A stretch of DNA of 5,414 nt from Planctomycetota bacterium (GTDB taxonomy: Bacteria > Planctomycetota > Brocadiia > JAJRTI01). The stretch lies in the NCBI GenBank assembly GCA_024278415.1, contig JAJRTI010000266.1, forward strand, positions 1 through 5,414, in the 5' to 3' direction. A program made the translations under genes and the position numbers. The notes under the pieces are model-generated. The model saw only the letters and a list, made by a program, of their open reading frames with translations, was not told the origin of the DNA and made no database searches. Below, piece after piece: positions 1-4,992 of the stretch (the first letter of the stretch is position 1; each line of letters starts with the position of its first letter).

Positions 1-298
1 CGAACCGCAGCCCGAACGCGATATTCTCGGCAACGGACAAGTTCGGAAAGAGCCAACAATCTTGATAGAGGAAGCCCACTCGCCGGCGTTCCGGAGGCAG
101 ATGGGTCACGTCGTCGCCGTGCAAGTGCACTTGCCCCTCGTCGGGCCGGTGGTGGCCGGCCGTGGTTTCGAGGAGCAGCGTCTTGCCGGAGCCCGTCGGC
201 CCCAGCAGCACGAAGTACTCGCCCTTCTCCACCCGCAGGCTCACGTCGCGCAGCGCAAAACCCGGCCACTGCTTCGCCACGTTCCGAAGCTCAATCAT
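1..298 (-). CDS. wtpC: Tungstate/molybdate ABC transporter ATPase, 5' part only
   Basis: This is the ATP-hydrolysing subunit of a WtpABC/ModABC-type oxyanion importer, acting on the cytoplasmic face of the permease. The first 99 codons are present and the rest lies beyond the left edge. The protein starts MIELRNVAKQW. It has a Walker A motif GPTGSGKT at residues 33-40 and the Q-loop glutamine at about residue 79 (GFLYQD). The segment LPPERRRVGFLYQDCWLFP followed by LSVAENIAFGLR is typical of ModC/WtpC/PotA-like ATPases. The signature motif, Walker B and any C-terminal regulatory domain are outside the window, so specificity cannot be read from this protein alone. The ATG overlaps the permease stop codon as ATGA (295-298), which implies translational coupling. 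A purine-rich GGGGGG tract lies just upstream, but no clean Shine-Dalgarno. The tungstate/molybdate assignment comes mainly from the adjacent wtpA. Confidence 0.88.
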   Translation of the reverse strand, partial: MIELRNVAKQWPGFALRDVSLRVEKGEYFVLLGPTGSGKTLLLETTAGHHRPDEGQVHLHGDDVTHLPPERRRVGFLYQDCWLFPNLSVAENIAFGLRF

Positions 299-906
299 CG
301 CAACGCCCCCCGCCGGCCAAGCACCGCGGCCAACGGCCGCATACGCATGAATTGCACGAGGGCAAAGACCCAGACACACATGAGCACGAGCAGGACCGCG
401 ATGGGGGTGGACTCGGTGAGGCCGCGCTCGGTGAATCTGTTGTAGATCAGCGTGGGCGCGGTGAACGGCCGATACGCGATGACCACAAGCGAGCCGAACT
501 CGCTGATCGCTCTGGCGCAAGACAGCACCGCGCCGCGCACGATGCCGGTTGCGGCATTGGGCAGCGAGATCATGAAGAACACGTGCCGGGGCGACGCGCC
601 CAGCGTGCGCGCCACGCGCTCCAAGCGCGGGTCGATGGCATCGAACGCGGTCATGGCCGATCGCACGAGGAACGGCGAACTCACGAAGACTTGCGCGATG
701 ATGATCGCGGCAATGCTCCCGTCGATGCGCACGCCAAAACACTGCTGCATCAGCGCGCCCACGGGGCTGTCCGGCCCAAGGAGCAACAGCAGCGCAATGC
801 CTACCACCAGCGGCGGAATGAGGATCGGCACGTCGATGAGCATGTCCACCACGCGGCGCCCCTTGAACCGGCCACGCGTCATGGCATAGGCCAGCGGCAC
901 GCCCAA
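295..906 (-). CDS. wtpB: WtpB permease, core part downstream of an in-frame TAG
   Basis: This frame encodes most of the membrane-channel domain of a molybdate/tungstate-type ABC permease. Several hydrophobic helices are visible, for example residues 22-44 and 64-80 (numbered from the TTG). The cytoplasmic EAA loop that docks on the ATPase is clear at about 97-117: LERVARTLGASPRHVFFMIS followed by LP. It is followed by RGAVLSCARAISEFGSLVVI, which matches ModB/WtpB. The start shown is a TTG (906-904) with no Shine-Dalgarno and is probably not a real start. The frame is open upstream as far as the TAG at 934-936, and the residues in between (CAATAIVTC) complete a normal permease helix. I therefore read this as the 3' part of one gene running 1608 to 295. 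It overlaps the ATPase start by 4 nt. Unless the TAG is read through, suppressed, or a sequence error, this half would probably not be made. Confidence 0.85.
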   Translation of the reverse strand: MGVPLAYAMTRGRFKGRRVVDMLIDVPILIPPLVVGIALLLLLGPDSPVGALMQQCFGVRIDGSIAAIIIAQVFVSSPFLVRSAMTAFDAIDPRLERVARTLGASPRHVFFMISLPNAATGIVRGAVLSCARAISEFGSLVVIAYRPFTAPTLIYNRFTERGLTESTPIAVLLVLMCVWVFALVQFMRMRPLAAVLGRRGALR

Positions 907-933
907 GCACGTGACGATGGCGGTGGCCGCGCA

Positions 934-936
934 CTA
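934..936 (-). other. wtpB: In-frame TAG splitting wtpB
   Basis: The frame from ATG 1608 to TGA 295 is 438 codons long and has this single internal stop at codon 225. The protein reads SLLT, stop, CAATAIVTCLGVPLAYAMTR, which is continuous with the normal start of a ModB-family core. Many single-base changes would restore a sense codon (for example TCG, CAG, TGG, TTG). I see no frame change, insertion or recoding hairpin. The explanation could be a nonsense mutation, a base-call or assembly error, or less likely amber readthrough. Confidence 0.85.
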
Positions 937-1608
937 CGTGAGCAGACTGACCTGAAGGGCCCGGCGCACCTCCCAGCCCTCGGAGCCCGCGCCGCCGCTG
1001 CCCCGAAACGTGAAGAGCAGCGTCTGGAGCGTGCTCTGCGTGCACAGGTTCAGCACGGGCACGAGCACCACGACCAATAGCAACAGCCCCACCGCGAAGC
1101 ACACCGCGTGGAACGGGCTCTTCGTGCCGCGGCCGATCTGGGTGACCCCCGCATAGCCCAACGCCGCGATGACAAAGGCCGGGAGCGAGAACGGAGCGAG
1201 CAGCACAAAGCATGCGACAAAGAGCAGCACATAGCCCGTCAACACGGGGCGATGGAGGACCGCCGCGTAGAGCAACACGAACAGTGCAAACAGCAACGGC
1301 GCCTGCACGAGCCAAACGAGCATCCAGAACAAAGCGAGATAGCCGGCCAGCAAGACCAATTGGATCCCAGGCCCGCGCTCCTTTGTGCCCAGCGCGAAGT
1401 TCAGCAGGAAGAACAAGTTCCCCGCCGCCAAGACCACGGCCAACACGCCCTTGGCCTCCGGCAGCTCGACGGCCGTCGCGCGGGCAAGGTGCTCCCGCAG
1501 AGCTGCGCTCCACAGCATGGCCTGGTGCCCCACGACCATCGCCACCCCCAAAGCCAGCACCGCGCCGCGCGTGGCACGGCCTATGGGGCTTTGAGGGTCA
1601 CCAGACAT
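934..1608 (-). CDS. wtpB: WtpB permease, N-terminal part with multi-helix extension
   Basis: This is a 224-residue hydrophobic protein and the in-frame 5' part of the permease gene. Likely membrane segments lie near residues 14-35, 54-73, 83-101, 103-117, 122-150 and 168-187. The last segment, followed by the periplasmic-looking stretch 188-212 and then EVRRALQVSLLT, matches the usual first helix and start of the conserved core of ModB/WtpB permeases. Residues 1 to about 160 are therefore an added region of about five helices that a standard permease of roughly 230-280 residues lacks; I do not recognise it. The ATG at 1608 is well supported by AGGAG at 1614-1618, 5 nt upstream. The gene starts inside the wtpA coding end with a 28-nt overlap. 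Translation would stop at the TAG at 934-936, within the first core helix region, leaving a product without the EAA loop and so presumably inactive by itself. Confidence 0.8.
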   Translation of the reverse strand: MSGDPQSPIGRATRGAVLALGVAMVVGHQAMLWSAALREHLARATAVELPEAKGVLAVVLAAGNLFFLLNFALGTKERGPGIQLVLLAGYLALFWMLVWLVQAPLLFALFVLLYAAVLHRPVLTGYVLLFVACFVLLAPFSLPAFVIAALGYAGVTQIGRGTKSPFHAVCFAVGLLLLVVVLVPVLNLCTQSTLQTLLFTFRGSGGAGSEGWEVRRALQVSLLT

Positions 1609-2570
1609 TCAAGCTCCTGGGGAAGGTGGCTGCCAACGGCCAACGCCGGCCTCACGGCCTCCACGTCGCAGGCCGCCAGTATCTCCGCTCCCTCATCGGA
1701 CACCAACAGCTTCACGAAGTCGATAGCAAGCTGCTTGCTCGGCGCGTCGTTGAGCACCGCGATGCCGTAGACGATCGGCCGGCCAATTCGCTTGATTGTC
1801 CTCTGCTTGCCCGCGCCTGTCAACTGGACACTGGCCTGCGCGTAGCGCTTCGCCATGGCTATGCGGCCCAAGTTGATCGCATCCGGCAGACGCAAGACGC
1901 GTAGCCCATGCTGCCGGGCTTGCGACAGGTACACGAACACGTAGTCCAGCCCTCCCGGGGCTTCGAGCAGCGGGAGCAGTTGGTTCGCATCTGGCCGGAT
2001 GTTCCGTTCCGGGCAGCGCGCTTGCATCGCGGCAAGGATCCCTTTCGCCGGCCGACGCTGATAGTGCAGATCGGCCAACTTGAGCATAAGCATGGTCCGG
2101 TAGCCGGCGGGATCGATGTTGGGATCCGCGTGCCCGAACTCGACGCCATCTCGGCAGAGCACCTCAAACCAATTGTCCGCGGTGAGTTCCGAACCATACT
2201 TGCTCATGCCCGTGTACGCGATGGCAATCTCGTTCCTGGCAAACCGCACGCACCACGAGCAGCGCTGGGGCATGAGAAGATCCTCGATAAGCAGCTCATC
2301 GGCGGTCGCGATGATGTCGGCCTTCCGGCCCAGGTCGAGAATCTTGCGCACCGCGAGGTTGCTGCCACTGGCCTCGCGTATGACCGCGACGTTCGGGTGC
2401 GACTCCCGAAACTTCGCTTCAAGCCGCCGGAAGGGCACGACAAGGCTGTCGGCGTGGAAGATCACGAGTTCCTTTGCGCGCTCGCGGCCACAGCCCGATA
2501 GCCCGGCCATGAGGATGGAGAGCGCGCAGACGCCTCGCCACGCCAAACACCCTGATCGGCCGCGGCTCAT
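1581..2570 (-). CDS. wtpA: Tungstate/molybdate-binding lipoprotein WtpA
   Basis: This is the extracytoplasmic oxyanion-binding subunit of the importer, 329 residues long. A lipoprotein signal peptide covers residues 1-26: a hydrophobic run ALSILMAG and lipobox LSGC, with lipidated Cys27. The mature part follows the archaeal/bacterial WtpA pattern closely: HADSLVVPFRRLEAKF near 39-54, EASGS near 66-70, RKILDLGRKADIIATAD near 75-91, FARNEIAIAYT near 110-120, DNWFEVLCR near 132-140, and DPNIDPAGYRTMLMLKLADL near 149-168. The DPAGYR aspartate (D153) is the kind of residue that ligates tungstate or molybdate in this family. Where I recall the family carrying a glutamate ligand (FEY), this protein has FVY (V213). 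The start is supported by AAGGAG at 2579-2584, 8 nt upstream. The ATG overlaps the stop of the HEAT-repeat gene (ATGA, 2567-2570), and the 3' end overlaps wtpB by 28 nt. Which of tungstate, molybdate or sulfate it prefers cannot be decided by eye. Confidence 0.92.
   Translation of the reverse strand: MSRGRSGCLAWRGVCALSILMAGLSGCGRERAKELVIFHADSLVVPFRRLEAKFRESHPNVAVIREASGSNLAVRKILDLGRKADIIATADELLIEDLLMPQRCSWCVRFARNEIAIAYTGMSKYGSELTADNWFEVLCRDGVEFGHADPNIDPAGYRTMLMLKLADLHYQRRPAKGILAAMQARCPERNIRPDANQLLPLLEAPGGLDYVFVYLSQARQHGLRVLRLPDAINLGRIAMAKRYAQASVQLTGAGKQRTIKRIGRPIVYGIAVLNDAPSKQLAIDFVKLLVSDEGAEILAACDVEAVRPALAVGSHLPQELECLVTLKAP
2567..2570 (-). other. ATGA stop/start overlap, HEAT gene to wtpA
   Basis: On the minus strand the TGA of the HEAT-repeat gene (2569-2567) shares bases with the ATG of wtpA (2570-2568). 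AAGGAG lies at 2579-2584 inside the upstream coding end. This arrangement usually means translational coupling and a single mRNA. Confidence 0.85.
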
Positions 2571-3736
2571 TCCTCCATCTCCTTGTCACCACCTTCGCCG
2601 GACAGCCGCGCCACGGCATCGCGGGCATGCTTGGCGACCTCTGCGTCCGCGTCCTTCACGAGCGGCTCCAGCACGGACAGGTAGCGGGAGTCGCCCGATT
2701 CGCCCAAGACTTTCGCGGCGGCCGACCGCACGCGCGCGTTCGCATCTGGCGCGGCCCCCAACAGCTTCGCCACGGCTTCGAGCGACTTGGGCTCGCCGAT
2801 CCTCCCAAGCGCCTCCACGGCCGCATAGCGAATCGTCCAATCGCGATGCTTCAGCAGCCCCGCCAGCGCCGGGGCCGCGTCGTCGTTGCCGGGCTGGCCC
2901 AACGCCCAGGCCGCGCCCCGCACGCGGCTGGCGTTCTGGCCTCCCAGCGCCTGCGTCAGTGCGACCACTGCGCGGGCCCGCTGCTTCACGAGCCGCTTCA
3001 GCGCCGCGGAACGCACGCTCACGTCTGGATGGTCCAGTTTCCGCACCCAATCGCTGGGTTCGTTGGAGAGTGTGGCCATGGCGTCTTCCGTGCCGCGTGC
3101 GGTGCGATCAGACGCCCACCTCTCCCGCAGGGCCTTCGCCAACAGCACCAACACCACAACCCCCATCACGCCTACCGCGGCCCAGATATCCCACCGCCGA
3201 GACTTGACGACTCCATCGACCTTCTCATGCATGGGCCGATCATCGCCCACGGCCTCGATGTCCTCCGGTTCCCGATCGCCCGTCTGCCAGAGCAATTGCA
3301 GACTCCGCGGGGCCACGATGAATTTGCGCACCTGGGGCTCGCAAAGATCCTTTAGCACTTCAGCCGCTTGCGTTTCGCCCACTCGCCCCTGCTGGATCAG
3401 GCGGTCCGCGATCTCAACGGGCCGGCCGACCCCACCGGCCGCAATGATCGCCTGCTTGCGGCGCTCGATGGTGCTCTCGCGGATGATTCCCCGGCGCACG
3501 CACTCTTTCAAGAAGTCCTTAGCTGGCACACTTGCGCCAATTGTCGTGATCGCGGCCTTCTGGTAGTCGTCGATCTTGCGGCGCTTGCGCAGCAGCTCGG
3601 CCATGGGCCAGTGCATCGGATCATCGTCGGCAACCGACCGCTGCCGTTCGAGGCTGCGGTCCAACTCCTCCTCGGAGATCATCTCCGCCCACACGGCGAT
3701 ATATCCGCTTCGAAGATCGTCGTAGCTTAGCGACAT
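2567..3736 (-). CDS. Membrane-anchored HEAT-repeat protein, first gene of the wtp operon
   Basis: This 389-residue protein of unknown function has three parts. Residues 1 to about 135 hold four spaced helical units beginning near 12, 43, 73 and 106. Each has the pattern hydrophobic helix, charged or glycine turn, then a helix rich in E, R and Q (for example WAEMISEEELDRSLERQ and IADRLIQQGRVGETQAAEVL). They resemble the degenerate helix pairs seen at the N-termini of MshE/PilB-type and some planctomycete signalling proteins. A single membrane helix follows at about 184-203 (IWAAVGVMGVVVLVLLAKAL), with basic residues on both sides, so the orientation is unclear. Residues 228-380 contain about five HEAT repeats, for example WTIRYAAVEALGRIGEPKSL near 300-319, a scaffold for protein contact. 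The stop overlaps the wtpA start (ATGA). The ATG at 3736 has no visible Shine-Dalgarno; the next methionine (M19) is no better placed. A scaffold or partner of the importer is inference from coupling only. Confidence 0.87.
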   Translation of the reverse strand: MSLSYDDLRSGYIAVWAEMISEEELDRSLERQRSVADDDPMHWPMAELLRKRRKIDDYQKAAITTIGASVPAKDFLKECVRRGIIRESTIERRKQAIIAAGGVGRPVEIADRLIQQGRVGETQAAEVLKDLCEPQVRKFIVAPRSLQLLWQTGDREPEDIEAVGDDRPMHEKVDGVVKSRRWDIWAAVGVMGVVVLVLLAKALRERWASDRTARGTEDAMATLSNEPSDWVRKLDHPDVSVRSAALKRLVKQRARAVVALTQALGGQNASRVRGAAWALGQPGNDDAAPALAGLLKHRDWTIRYAAVEALGRIGEPKSLEAVAKLLGAAPDANARVRSAAAKVLGESGDSRYLSVLEPLVKDADAEVAKHARDAVARLSGEGGDKEMEE

Positions 3737-3812
3737 AGAAACAATTGAACCCGTATGAAGAGACTACGCACTTCGCCCTTTCGGACGATATGGGTCATCT
3801 TGGTTGACGCCA
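3737..3812. other. Leader of the wtp operon, nothing clear
   Basis: About 76 bases lie between the HEAT-repeat start and the first hairpin repeat. On the minus strand I find no convincing -35/-10 pair and no Shine-Dalgarno before the ATG at 3736. The operon promoter may lie here or within the repeat cluster upstream, but it is not identifiable by eye. Confidence 0.4.
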
Positions 3813-3833
3813 CTGCTGGGCTTGCCCCAGCAG
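3813..3833. repeat. Hairpin repeat, 8-bp stem
   Basis: CTGCTGGG at 3813-3820 and CCCAGCAG at 3826-3833 form a perfect 8-bp stem around a 5-nt loop CTTGC. It lies 77 bases upstream of the HEAT-repeat start codon. It has no following T-run, so it is not a typical terminator. It belongs to the cluster of short hairpin repeats filling this gene-free region. Confidence 0.75.
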
Positions 3834-3839
3834 AGCGAT

Positions 3840-3947
3840 GATTGCCAACTACTGCGCAGCCCCCCCTTCCTGTTTCCCCGTTTCCTGGCTGCTCGGCATG
3901 CCGGGCAGCCAGAAAACGGGGGGGGCACCGGCGAGTAGTCGGCAATC
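3840..3947. repeat. Long imperfect inverted repeat (~108 bp)
   Basis: The two ends match in opposite orientation: GATTGCCAACTACT at 3840-3853 pairs with AGTAGTCGGCAATC at 3934-3947 with one mismatch. The inner part, 3876-3921, folds almost perfectly about a centre between 3898 and 3899. Its stem is about 23 bp, with one mismatch (3884/3913) and one G-T pair (3893/3904). The stretch between inner and outer stems holds a C-run (3860-3866) on the left and a G-run (3918-3925) on the right. This architecture suggests a small non-coding mobile or REP/MITE-like element, or a very stable RNA hairpin. Open frames crossing it show no protein-like composition. Confidence 0.75.
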
Positions 3948-3956
3948 CTGTGCCCC

Positions 3957-3985
3957 CTGGGCGGCCTGCGGCCCCCGCCGCCCAG
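3957..3985. repeat. Hairpin repeat, GC-only loop flank
   Basis: CTGGGCGG at 3957-3964 and CCGCCCAG at 3978-3985 form a perfect 8-bp stem with a 13-nt loop. It follows the long inverted repeat directly and leads into the GGGGACAAGCCCC hairpin, so it is one of a chain of adjacent palindromes. Confidence 0.65.
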
Positions 3986-3991
3986 CGACAC

Positions 3992-4022
3992 GGGGACAAG
4001 CCCCAATGGTGCGAACTTAAGC
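3992..4022 (-). repeat. GGGG-CTTGT-CCCC hairpin with TTAAG flank, left copy
   Basis: On the minus strand this reads GCTTAAGTTCGCACCATT and then a GGGG/CCCC stem (4001-4004 with 3992-3995). A related copy in the opposite orientation lies at 4246-4275. The two bracket the composite hairpin elements between them, making the region a nested mirror structure. Confidence 0.6.
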
Positions 4023-4040
4023 ATTGGATGGCCTTCGGAA

Positions 4041-4087
4041 GCCCCAACGAGGGGCGACAGTGAATAGCCCAAGGCGTAAGCCTTGGG
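4041..4087 (+). repeat. Composite two-hairpin repeat, plus-strand copy
   Basis: Hairpin one is GCCCC (4041-4045), loop AACGA, GGGGC (4051-4055). It is followed by GACAGTGAATAG and then hairpin two, CCCAAGGCGTAAGCCTTGGG (4068-4087), a perfect 8-bp stem with a GTAA (GNRA-type) loop. The same two-part arrangement occurs on the minus strand at 4237-4193. The 25 bases at 4063-4087 are exactly reverse-complemented at 4193-4217. Confidence 0.8.
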
Positions 4088-4111
4088 TAAGCAACAGGCA
4101 ACGGCGCCAAA

Positions 4112-4130
4112 GCCTCGTAGAGGCGACAGT
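4112..4130 (+). repeat. Single hairpin copy ending GGCGACAGT
   Basis: GCCTC (4112-4116), GTA and GAGGC (4120-4124) form a short stem followed by GACAGT. It shares the trailing GGCGACAGT with the first hairpin of the composite repeat at 4041 and with the minus-strand copy at 4149-4168. Stem bases differ while pairing is kept. Confidence 0.65.
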
Positions 4131-4148
4131 ATGCCACGTTCGCACGGT

Positions 4149-4168
4149 ACTGTCGCCCCTTGCGGGGC
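4149..4168 (-). repeat. Single hairpin copy, minus strand
   Basis: On the minus strand this reads GCCCC, GCAA, GGGGC, then GACAGT. It is a 5-bp stem with a GNRA-type GCAA loop and the same trailing motif as the copies at 4041 and 4112. It lies in opposite orientation to the copy at 4112-4130. Confidence 0.65.
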
Positions 4169-4192
4169 TCTGTGAACGCCACGATCAGCGTT

Positions 4193-4237
4193 CCCAAGGC
4201 TTACGCCTTGGGCTATTGACTGCCGCGCCTACGGCGC
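4193..4237 (-). repeat. Composite two-hairpin repeat, minus-strand copy
   Basis: On the minus strand it begins with GCGCC-GTA-GGCGC (4237-4225), then GGCAGTCAATAG, then CCCAAGGCGTAAGCCTTGGG (4212-4193). The order matches the plus-strand copy at 4041-4087. The second hairpin is identical, while the first hairpin has different stem bases that still pair. Confidence 0.8.
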
Positions 4238-4245
4238 TGGAGAAC

Positions 4246-4275
4246 GCTAAGTCAGCGCCATTGGGGACAAGCCCC
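4246..4275 (+). repeat. GGGG-ACAAG-CCCC hairpin with TAAG flank, right copy
   Basis: It reads GCTAAGTCAGCGCCATT followed by a GGGG/CCCC stem (4263-4266 with 4272-4275). It is the inverted partner of 3992-4022. The flank is conserved in inverted orientation, but the 5-nt loop is not flipped with it: ACAAG here against CTTGT in the other copy read in the same sense. Confidence 0.6.
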
Positions 4276-4351
4276 GTTCTGGCGCGCAACCCAGGCAAGC
4301 CGCGAATTCGCTTTAGGCTTCCTGGTGTAAGAGTCTGCGGCGACCAGCCAC
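4276..4351. other. Gap downstream of the prepilin-like gene
   Basis: This short gene-free stretch contains a 10-bp palindrome GCGAATTCGC at 4302-4311. It is flanked by AAGCC (4297-4301) and GGCTT (4316-4320), which could form an outer stem. In the direction of the prepilin gene no T-run follows, so I do not call a terminator. Confidence 0.4.
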
Positions 4352-4927
4352 TCACCGACGCTTGAAAAGCTCCTCGGTGCATTCGCCGGGCGTGAGCGAA
4401 TCGACATGCCCGTCGGCAAAGAGCGCTTGAAGCTGGCCGAAATGCCTATACGCGTTGTAACGCTTGAACACCCAGGCGTATCGGGCACAGAACTTCACCC
4501 TGCCCGTATCGCTACGGCCAATATCCGCGAAAAGCACGACCGATGACGGCTTGCGGATGCTCGACAGCGCCCGCTTGCTCCAAGTGCAATTGCAGGCATA
4601 GCTCAGTTCGTACACCGACACCGTCATGGGCCGGCGGTCGGCTGGACACTTCAGAATCTCCGGCGGTGGCGTCCGGTCATTATTCACGATCAGATCGCCA
4701 ATCCAGCGTGTCCCCTCGAGCCGCGGAAGCAGCCCGTCGTTTTCGTCCGTGTAGAAAACGAGATACTTATAGAGTTGGTTCAGATTGTGCACGCAAACGG
4801 CCTGCGCCCCCTTGTCCCTCGCCCGCACGATGACCGCCAGGAGGATCGCGCTCAGAATGGCAAGGATGCCGACGACGACCAGCAACTCCATCAAGGTGAA
4901 ACCGGCCTTCGGCTTGCGCTTTGTCAT
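4352..4927 (-). CDS. Prepilin-like protein with H-x9-DG motif
   Basis: This 191-residue protein belongs to the type II secretion/type IV pilin-like (pseudopilin) group abundant in Planctomycetota, Verrucomicrobiota and Lentisphaerota. The basic leader MTKRKPKAG is followed by the prepilin peptidase site G9|F10 and FTLMELLVVVGILAILSAIL, with the conserved glutamate at position 5 of the mature chain (E14). This predicts cleavage, N-methylation and a membrane-spanning first helix. The middle contains CPADRRP at 94-100, and six cysteines in total (45, 94, 112, 114, 147, 183). The C-terminal motif is H162, nine residues, then D172-G173. I chose ATG 4927 because AGGAG lies 6 nt upstream (4934-4938) and the leader is of normal length. 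An upstream TTG at 4957 would add ten residues, but it lies about at the predicted transcription start. The gene stands alone between two repeat regions. Whether it builds a filament or acts singly at the cell surface is unknown. Confidence 0.92.
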   Translation of the reverse strand: MTKRKPKAGFTLMELLVVVGILAILSAILLAVIVRARDKGAQAVCVHNLNQLYKYLVFYTDENDGLLPRLEGTRWIGDLIVNNDRTPPPEILKCPADRRPMTVSVYELSYACNCTWSKRALSSIRKPSSVVLFADIGRSDTGRVKFCARYAWVFKRYNAYRHFGQLQALFADGHVDSLTPGECTEELFKRR

Positions 4928-4933
4928 GGCCAA

Positions 4934-4938
4934 CTCCT
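4934..4938 (-). promoter_or_regulatory. Shine-Dalgarno site deciding the prepilin start
   Basis: AGGAG on the minus strand lies 6 nt upstream of ATG 4927. It favours this start over the in-frame TTG at 4957, which has no such site. Confidence 0.8.
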
Positions 4939-4947
4939 GAGCTACAC

Positions 4948-4986
4948 GTCTTGGCAAGCCCTGATTATAGCCACAAGCGCCAAGAC
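4948..4986. promoter_or_regulatory. Dyad centred on the -10 box, possible operator
   Basis: GTCTTGGC at 4948-4955 and GCCAAGAC at 4979-4986 are perfect 8-bp reverse complements. Their centre is at 4967, inside the -10 box. The arms are 31 bp apart centre to centre, close to three helical turns. One arm overlaps the end of the -35 element and the other lies at or just downstream of the predicted transcription start. This placement fits a repressor operator, but chance cannot be excluded. Confidence 0.4.
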
Positions 4987-4991
4987 CTCAA
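4964..4991 (-). promoter_or_regulatory. Sigma70-type promoter of the prepilin-like gene
   Basis: On the minus strand TTGAGG (4991-4986) is followed by a 16-nt spacer and a perfect TATAAT (4969-4964). Transcription would start near 4957, giving a leader of about 30 nt with the Shine-Dalgarno at 4934-4938. The -35 element matches the consensus in four of six bases. It begins one base after the last unit of the tandem array, and a dyad overlaps the whole promoter. Confidence 0.65.
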
Positions 4992-4992
4992 G

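Noticed and set aside
898..906. Independent translation start (TTG 906 or GTG 900) for the C-terminal permease half
   Set aside because: No Shine-Dalgarno precedes either codon, and starting here would cut off part of the first core helix region.
934..936. Pyrrolysine or code reassignment at the TAG
   Set aside because: There is only one such codon, wtpA itself ends in TAG at 1581-1583 as a normal stop, and no pyl genes are visible. It is kept only as a remote option.
62..3730. Plus-strand open frames opposite the wtp operon
   Set aside because: They are antisense to well-supported genes. Their translations are rich in R, H, Q, A and P without domain motifs, as expected for shadows in GC-rich DNA.
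3737..3812. Promoter directly before the HEAT-repeat gene
   Set aside because: No -35/-10 pair with acceptable spacing could be identified by eye.
4297..4320. Rho-independent terminator after the prepilin-like gene
   Set aside because: A palindrome with an outer stem exists, but no T-run follows on the minus strand.
3727..4365. Open frames crossing the gene-free repeat region, both strands
   Set aside because: They run through palindromes, have no recognisable domains and no good ribosome-binding sites.
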